Shown: piece after piece, positions 57,311 through 64,000 of the stretch
Layout of the letters: each line of letters starts with the position of its first letter
Position numbering within the stretch: the stretch's first letter is position 1
Source of the DNA: Beta vulgaris subsp. vulgaris
Taxonomy: Eukaryota; Streptophyta; Magnoliopsida; Caryophyllales; Amaranthaceae
NCBI RefSeq assembly: GCF_026745355.1
Contig: NC_079209.1
Coordinates: 44,377,823-44,441,822, forward strand
DNA length: 64,000 bases
Reading direction: 5' to 3'
Translations under genes and position numbers: made by a program
The notes under the pieces: generated by a model
Seen by the model: the letters and a program-made list of their open reading frames with translations, nothing else
The model's database searches: none
Told to the model about the DNA's origin: nothing

Positions 57311-58825
57311 AAACCTTTGCTTGTCCCTAAGCAAAGCACACATGAATATGAACAGAACTATTGCTTCACCCCTCAAAATATGAAACTCAAACATTTTCAC
57401 CTCAAAAGCCTTCAAGCAAGCAAATTCAAGTTCAGTTTGATCACAATTTTGACCCAATCACTTAAGCAAATTGTCAGAAATAGCATGCCTACATAACTTG
57501 CATTTTGAAAAGGGACTCACCATGTGTCACTCCTCTCAATTTTTGTGGCGAGCATAAAGTGTGCCCACGCTCACAACCCAACCATAATATCCCTTCCCTC
57601 TCACACTCTCATGTGTTTAGAAAAGGTAAAATATCGCTCATCCTAACAAGTCGACTCGAATAACAAACTTAAACTTCAACTTTGGCACATTGACTCTGTA
57701 TCATTCCAATAAACATTCAAACAAGTGCTCAAAAGTCTTTCTGAGGGTTGTAATGGGGCTCGGGTAAAGGTAGGGAATTATTCGAGGAATGTGGTGGAAA
57801 AGCCAGAAAAGGGGAGCAATAACTAGTAGAACTAGGTGTGGTAAAAACAACTTCCATGGCTCAATCACATGCCCAAAATAAGACCAACTTTAGATTTTTG
57901 AACCAACCAACAATTGTCTCCTTGATAGTTTTCACAAAATGTATTGTGTTATTTTTTCCTTTTTTTCTTTCATATCATGATTTCGAGACTTTTGTGATCA
58001 TGGAGGTTTTTCATGTGTTATTTTCTTTTTTTTTTCTTTTCTCTTCTTTCACTTCACTTCATGTCAACAGAACATACTATTTTCCAATCAACCCACAAAA
58101 TCAACCACACAATATATTACTAACCTAACAATTGCTCCCCAAGCTAGGCTTGGGACAATAAACATTGAAAAGGCTCAAGGCATGTAATGTGGCTTATATA
58201 GATCCAAAAAGTCATTAGGCTCAGCGGGGCTAGGAGGAAAATGATTTTTTTAAAATTCTAAGGCTAAAATCAAACAATTGAACGCCTCTATCACAGCACA
58301 TGTCCAAAGTCATCAGAAATCAACGAGTACATTGCCAAAGTCAAGATAAGAATGATATGAGGAACTAACACACAAGGATAGTTCGGTTGTAAATATATAT
58401 CTGAAGGCTAGAATGAATCCTTACAATGAAGCAAATTCAAGCATGCAGTTAAAGTAGGGTTTTATCATCAAAATCTACTCAAGACCAAGGCAATCAAAAT
58501 CACATCACAACATCCAATCACGAATGCCCGACTATCCAGTATAATGAGTTAAAGCATTTTTAAAAGCGAAGTTCGGGGCACAGGGAAGCAATCAAACTAT
58601 TCATGTTCAACTCGTATTTTTGGTATTTTTTTCAACAATATTTCATTTTTTTTATTGTTTTTGTTTTTATGAAAAAGCAATTAACTAACTTAGCTAGCCT
58701 AAGAGCACAGTAAAACTAATCTATCTAAAAAGCAGTAACAGTGAGAGTAGTAATTACAAAATTCCTCCCCCAAGCTGAACGTGGCAATGACCGCATTGCA
58801 ACAAGGGGAAAGAGGGACATGGATA
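57311..58825 (-). other. Untranslated region between the env-like ORF and the polypurine tract
   Basis: 1.5 kb, AT-rich, with frequent stops. No gene seen. It contains two extra AGCTTGGGGAG-like tracts, and T-rich low-complexity near 57950-58050 and 58620-58670. Confidence 0.55.
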
Positions 58826-60288
58826 TCAGTCATCCATGTGAGTATCCTCACCATCGTCATCGTCACCTCCATCATCCTCACCACCGCCGCCGCCTTGGCT
58901 AGAGGATCCCGGCTGGCTATAGCTCGGGTTCCAAGTGTACCAAGAAGGGTGTGTATCATGCTCAGCAATGCGATGAAGGCGGCAGTTCTCGTCATACATC
59001 GAATATAGAGCCACGTGCTGATCATCGGCCAATGTATCGACCCGCTGACTAAGATTCTGGAGAAGTGCACCATTGGCATCAACCTGCTGGCTGATGCCCT
59101 AGATAGTTGTCGTGTTGGCTGTAATGCTAGTCTCCATCCGCTGGAGCATGCTCATCATCTCATGAAAATCAAAAGAAGGAGCAACAATAGAATATGGGGG
59201 AGGAGGAGCATCAGAAGTGGAGGGGATATCCTCAATATGGGATGGACGACTATGGTAGGTATGCTCGGGTATCGAGGGATGAGGGGTAGGAAAGTCAGAA
59301 CCGGCAATGGGAAATTGGTAATGAGGTTGGTCAGGTTTGATTTTCGCTAAGGGTTGGGCAGTTCGACGAAGGGCCTTCCGTTAATGTGCCACTGGTAGGT
59401 ATCCCCACCCCGATCCAACCAGTGAAGGCGAGTGAGGTAGGCATAGCAAGTAAGGTAGGTTCGAAGGCCGGCTGGTAACGAGTCTCATCAAAATCGGGAA
59501 TGGCCCGAGCAAAAAGAGTAACCAACCCCCCATTCACGATGGGACGAGAGGTCAACGTGCCATCGGCGCGCCGCTTAGGGTAGGTGTTGGCGATACGTTC
59601 CATTGGGAGCGCAACGTGATGTAGTATATTATAATGAAAGCGGGGCGGAGTGGCTCTGTACATGTAACTGCCTGTCAAGTAAATCTCATCCTCCCGAATG
59701 AGTTGATCTTCTACCCGCCTAAACAAACTTTTTGACAGAAATCGAACCCAAATTTCAAAGATGGGTTGGTGGATATACTTAGCATGATAATGTTGGAGGG
59801 TGAAATCAGTTTCGTCACCTGTAATGGCGTAGTAGATATAGAGGTGATGGTAATCGGGGGGATGCCCAATCTCCCCCCGATTCAGGACACGGAGTATTCG
59901 AGCGAACTCCGTGAGGGTTAGGGTGAAGTCCTGATTAAGGAGCCTATATGACACATGAGAAATCGGTCCGATTCGAGGGTGGGTGACATGTAGACTACTA
60001 TAAAACTCATAGACAAGCACCGGGTACGTGTTAACATGTACGGAAAAAATGGTTCCATGCCAATTATCTTCATAAAGTCCTTAAATTCAGAGGAAATTCC
60101 TAATTTACCTAAGAACTCAATGTCAAGAAAAGTGGTAGGACTTACCTCGCGCCCCTTGAGGCACTGAAATTGTTCCTGTTGTTCCTCGGTGGAGAAGTTG
60201 ACATCTACAAAGGTGTCGTCTCGAGGGATGACGGTGGTGGTGGTGGTGGTTATGAGCCTGTGCTATTTTTTCGCCGCCTTGTAAACAT
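58826..60288 (-). pseudogene. Env-like ORF (Athila ORF) of the Athila-type element
   Basis: A likely start is the ATG at 60288-60286. The N-terminal part is Pro-rich, then a conserved block is read: EFLGKLGISSEF, VNTYPVLVYEFYSSL, FARILRVLNRGE, YHAKYIHQPIFEIWVRFLS, YILHHVALPMER-like and NTYPKRRADG. A Pro-rich stretch and a coiled-coil-like segment (MMSMLQRMETSI) follow, with an acidic Gly/Asp-rich C-terminus ending THMDD at 58826. Plant Athila elements carry such an ORF after integrase; it is often called env-like but fusion function has not been shown. Defects: TAA near 60250, frameshifts near 60220, 60020 and 59335, and TAG near 59100. Confidence 0.75.
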
Positions 60289-60639
60289 ACTGCTTGAATG
60301 TTCAAGATTGTGAAGCTTCTACTCACTCTTTAATGGTGGAAGGGAAGAGAAAGCTTGTACCCAGTCAACCTCACTTTAATGGTGGAAGGATTGAAGAAGA
60401 AGATGGAGGTGAGAGATAGAGTGGAAGAAAAGTGAGTAAAGTGAGGTAAGAGATGAGTAGGAAGTGATGAGGGAGAGAGATAGGTGAGAGTTTGAGGATT
60501 TGAGTGGGATTCTTCAATGGTGGAAGGGGAGTTTTTGGAGAAGAAGATGGGGGAATTTGGGGGTAAGGGTTTGGAAGAGAGAGAGAGTTTGTGAGAGAAA
60601 GTGACAGAAAGAAGGGGAAAAACCACTTTAATGAAATCA

Positions 60640-60950
60640 GCCGGCCCCGAGCGCGATCGGGCATCCTTTTTTTTGGAAATTTCACCAGTTTAGTTGCGGG
60701 CCCGACCGGGCGATGTTGCCCGATCTCATCGAGCGAGAATTCATTGTTTGTCTAGAAGTCTGGAATGGTTGTGGGCCCGATCGGGCTATGTTGCCCGATC
60801 GCATCGGGCTTTCCTTCTTCTTTTTTTCCTTCTCTTTGTTGAGTTTGACGGTGGTCCGCCCGATCGGGCGTTCCCAATTTCAGCAGTTTACTTTTTTTTG
60901 CGTTGCGGGCCTGATCGGGCGATCCAGCCCGATGGCGTCAGGCGGGTCTC
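60640..60950. repeat. Second cluster of GATCGGGC palindromes
   Basis: Perfect GCCCGATCGGGC at 60775 and 60858. Degenerate versions include GCGATCGGGC (60652), GGGCCCGACCGGGCGATG (60700-60717), TTGCCCGATCGCATCGGGC (60792-60810) and GGGCCTGATCGGGCGATC (60907-60924). It lies in the spacer between integrase and the env-like ORF and matches the LTR cluster in motif though not in exact spacing. Confidence 0.88.
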
Positions 60951-61172
60951 CAATAAGCGAGAGCTCGAATTTTCATGGATTTCTCCAATTATTCGCTAGT
61001 CTTGCACACATGTAGCTTTAAAAGGAGTATTGTACCCTTTCACTCTCTCACCAACTACAAAATTAGTAAAAAAAAACTACGAAAAAATAAAAAAGTAAAA
61101 GGAAAGGAATCGGGTTGCCTCCCGATCAGCGCTGGTTTATAAAGGTCCCGCATGACCATAATGCTTCATCCC

Positions 61173-62050
61173 TCAAACAGAAGGGGATGGGGGTTGAAGG
61201 TATAACTCCTCCACAGACCCAACAGGGATTCCCGTATAGTACAACTTCAAACGTTGTCCATTAACTTTGAACTTCTCACCTGTTGCATTCATCACCTCAA
61301 TAGAACCAAACTTGTTAGTATTAGTGACAGAAAAGGGACCAGACCACCTAGACTTCAGCTTACCAGGAAAAAGCTTTAGTTTAGAGTTGTACAATAAAAC
61401 CTTGTCACCAATAAAGAACTCCCTGCTCAAAATTTTCTTCTCATGCCATCTCTTAGTGTGCTCTTTGTAGAGACGCGAACTATCATAGGAAGCTCATTGA
61501 TTTGCAATAGGCGTTTTTCTCCTGCTAATTTAGCATCAAGGTTCAAATCCTTAACAGCCCAAAAAGCCTTATACTCGAGTTCGACAGGTAGGTGGCATGC
61601 TTTTCCATAGACTAGTCTATAAGGGGTGGTACCAATAGGGGTCTTAAAGGCAGTTCTATAAGCCCATAATGTGTCATCTAACTTATCACTCCAATCCTTT
61701 CTAGATTTAGCTACCACTTTCTCCAAGATAGTCTTTATTTCACAGTTAGACACTTCTACTTGCCCACTTGTCTGAGGATGGTATGCTAGGCCAGTCCTAT
61801 GGTAGACGCCATACTTTTTGAGTAAGTCCTCAAAGGTTCTTTTGTGAAAATGGGATCCACCGTCACTAATGACAACCCTTGGTACCCTAAACCTTGGAAA
61901 GATAATATTTTTTAACATTTTCATGACAACCTTAGAGTCATTAGTTGGTGATGCAATGGCTTCTACCCACTTAGATACATAGTCAACAGCAACAACTATG
62001 AAATTGTTACCCGAAGAAGAGGGAAAAGGACCCATAAAATCAATACCCAC
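61173..62050 (-). pseudogene. Athila integrase core and C-terminus
   Basis: Minus strand: the catalytic triad is visible as Asp in GIDFMGPF, Asp in [10 protein letters not shown] and Glu in [10 protein letters not shown], followed by [20 protein letters not shown] and [11 protein letters not shown]. After a frameshift near 61430 the C-terminal part reads FIGDKVLLYNSKLKLFPGKL and SRWSGPF, the GPY/F-type module that contacts DNA, ending near 61173. It would insert the DNA copy into the genome. One base is missing at the join with the upstream ORF (near 62036), so Pol is broken here too. Confidence 0.92.
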
Positions 62051-63719
62051 ACATCAAATAGTTCAACTTCCAGGATGGGGGTTTGGGGCATCTCATGTCT
62101 ACGGGAAATATTTCCTGTTCGTTGGCATGCATCACGAGATTTAACAAAAGTACTAGCATCATGAAACAAAGTCGGCCAATAAAAACCATATTGAAGTACC
62201 TTAGCAACTATTTTGGAGGGCCCAGCATGGCCTCCACATGGAAGGGAGTGAGAGTGCTTCATAATTTCATGCACCTCCCACTCTGGGATACATCGCCGGT
62301 AGATGGTGTCAGCACAAAGCCTGTAAAGAAGAGGATCATCCCAAAAGTACTTCTTGGCATCATGGAGAAATTTCTTCCTCTGCTGGTAACTAAGCTCTGG
62401 AGGAGTTTGTCCACTGACACAAAAGTTGGCGAAGTCTGCATACCACGGGGTAACAGAAGTGACTGCCAGGAGCTTATCATCAGAAAATGAGTCATCAATG
62501 GGTTGGCCTTCTTCCATATCCTCGTACTGCAATCTGGACAAGTGATCAGCCACTACATTTTCTGCGCCTTTTTTATCTTTGATCTCCAAGTCAAATTCTT
62601 GGAGCAGCAAAATCCACCGAATGAGTCGAGACTTTGCTTCCTTTTTGGCTAGGAGGTAATTCAATGCAACATGATCGGTGTAGACAATGACCTTAGACCC
62701 AAGCAGATACGTCCTGAACTTGTCCAGTGCATAAACCACAGCTAGAAGCTCTTTCTCCGTGGTGACATAGTTAACTTGACCTTCATCTAGTGTCTTGCTA
62801 GCATAGTATATGGCATGAAGGATGTTATCCTTCCTCTGACCAAGTACAGCTCCCACTGCATAATCGCTAGCGTCACACATAATCTCAAATGGAAGGGTCC
62901 AATATGGGGATTGAATGATAGGAGTAGTAATCAAAGCTTGCTTGATCCTGGTAAAAGACACAAGACACTCATCAATAAACAGGAATGGGGCATCCTTGAA
63001 GATCAACTGAGTAAGTGGTTTAGCAATTTTAGAGAAGTCCTTGATAAAGCGGCGATAAAATCCCGCATGACCAAGAAAACCTCGAACTCCCTTGACATTC
63101 ACAGGAGGGGGTAATTGCTTAATCACTTGAATTTTTGCTTTATCCACCTGGATGCCTCGTTCAGAGATAATATGACCAAGTACCACTCCTTCAGTAACCA
63201 TGAAATGGCACTTCTCCCAGTTCAATACAAGGTGGACATCCTCACATCGTTTCAATACTTTAGCTAGATTCAGCAAGCATGCATTAAAATCAATACCATA
63301 CACACTAACGTCATCCATAAATACTTCCATAATGGACTCAATAAACTCAGAAAAGATGGTCATCATACAATGTTGGAAGGTAGCGGACGCATTACATAGT
63401 CCAAAGGGCATCCTTCGATAAGCAAAGGTACTATAAGGACATGTAAATGTGGTTTTCTCTTGGTGCTCTGGGTGGATAGGGATTTGGAAGAAACCAAAGT
63501 ATCCATCTAGATAACAAAAATGAGAGTGACAAGCTAGACGTTCCAACATCTGATCAATGAAAGGAAGGGGAAACTGGTCTTTCTTAGTGGCAACATTTAG
63601 TTTCCTATAGTCAATGCACATATGCCACCCAGTGACTACTCTTGTAGCAATTAGTTCATTTATCTCATTTTTAACTACAGTGGTATCGCCCTTTTTAGGA
63701 ACCACTTGAACTGGACTCA
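62037..63719 (-). pseudogene. Athila reverse transcriptase, RNase H and integrase zinc finger
   Basis: A long open frame on the minus strand. RT motifs are [55 protein letters not shown] and the catalytic FMDD. RNase H has [34 protein letters not shown] and YTDHVAL, then [10 protein letters not shown]. The integrase zinc finger has [14 protein letters not shown] and YWPTLFHDA. It copies RNA to DNA and removes the template. The RT is nearly intact: its first residues are cut off by the LTR at 63720. This is the best-preserved coding region of the window. Confidence 0.94.
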
Positions 63720-64000
63720 TGATATGCCATGTTCATATGGCATTTTTCAGTACTTATTTGGCTATTTTTGTGTGGACTTGAACATATTTTGGTATGATTT
63801 TCAACTCTTTCTCAACAATTGGTATTTGGTTTATTTATTATGTTGGTGAGAGGGTCCAATGGGCACAATTTGCTATTGAAGAAAATGCCAAGTCACAAAG
63901 TCAAGTGTACAAGTGGAATTAGTCATCAAAGTGCATTTAAGTGGCAAGGAAACAAAGATGGGAAGGAGTGTTAATCAAATGAGGAAGCATCCAAGGAAAG
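63720..64000. mobile_element. Edge of another LTR retrotransposon
   Basis: The Athila RT frame breaks off exactly where TGATATGCCATG begins. TG after ACTCA looks like an LTR start. ATGCCAT and ATGGCAT form an inverted pair at 63725-63744. The sequence continues past the window, so neither the other end nor the lineage can be seen. Confidence 0.6.

Larger units (their letters stand above)
55839..63719 (-). mobile_element. 3' half of an Athila-type Ty3/gypsy retrotransposon
   Basis: On the minus strand the order is RT, RNase H, integrase, spacer, env-like ORF, polypurine tract and 3' LTR. RT before integrase defines Ty3/gypsy. The RT start [18 protein letters not shown] and [14 protein letters not shown], and an extra ORF after integrase, are typical of Athila. 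The element is cut at 63719 by another LTR, so gag, protease and the 5' LTR are outside. It is itself inserted into the minus-strand copia pol (ctaac before 55839 may be one half of its target duplication). Confidence 0.92.

Overview
The window is nuclear DNA of a flowering plant, most likely a eudicot. It is AT-rich and almost entirely made of nested transposable elements: an Athila-type Ty3/gypsy element, SIRE-type Ty1/copia elements with an extra env-like ORF, a CACTA (En/Spm) transposon with split genes, MITEs and a tRNA-derived SINE. The host-type sequences it contains (a B3/DUF313 gene, clathrin heavy chain exons, a Golgi SNARE exon) are also plant-like. I cannot name the species. No CRISPR array, operon or rRNA gene is present, and there is no functional tRNA gene. 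Most coding regions are pseudogenes with stops and frameshifts.

Layout from left to right. (1) 1-9534: two MITE-like elements (1022-1266 and 8432-9534) flank a three-level nest. A SINE (7362-7575) lies inside a non-autonomous LTR retrotransposon packed with 25-bp and 59-bp tandem repeats (2009-8225), which lies inside a GATCA-rich TIR element (1815-8395). (2) 9560-14899: the 3' part of a SIRE-type copia element whose env-like ORF carries a 1.1-kb tandem duplication; it is cut off by a CACTA end at 14900. (3) 14900-17316: CACTA end, a weak hAT-like candidate and AT-rich sequence. (4) 17317-52472: a tandem triplication of a roughly 2.6-kb unit made of the 3' part of a B3/DUF313 gene, a GAACT-rich TIR element (called X here) and a 0.6-kb spacer. 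The first unit is inflated to about 28.6 kb by a SIRE-type copia element (19235-30633) and a CACTA transposon (30809-45449). The second holds a solo LTR (46900-48539). (5) 52473-55838: the 3' part of a minus-strand copia element with two Mutator-type MITEs. (6) 55839-63719: the 3' half of a minus-strand Athila element that interrupts that copia element. (7) 63720-64000: the edge of another LTR.

The CACTA transposon is the most interesting object. It has terminal and subterminal repeats, a 3-bp target duplication, a TNP2-type transposase gene and a second gene that joins a plant-transposase (Transposase_24-like) region to a Ulp1-type cysteine protease. It has captured two host gene pieces with their introns, clathrin heavy chain (plus strand) and a GOS12-type Golgi SNARE (minus strand). 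It also carries a regular 161-bp tandem array inside an intron of the protease gene.

Relative order of events can be read from the nesting. The B3/X unit was duplicated first. The SIRE element, CACTA, solo LTRs and minus-strand copia element came later, then Athila, then the right-edge LTR. All calls come from reading the sequence; family names rest on recalled motifs, with no database search.
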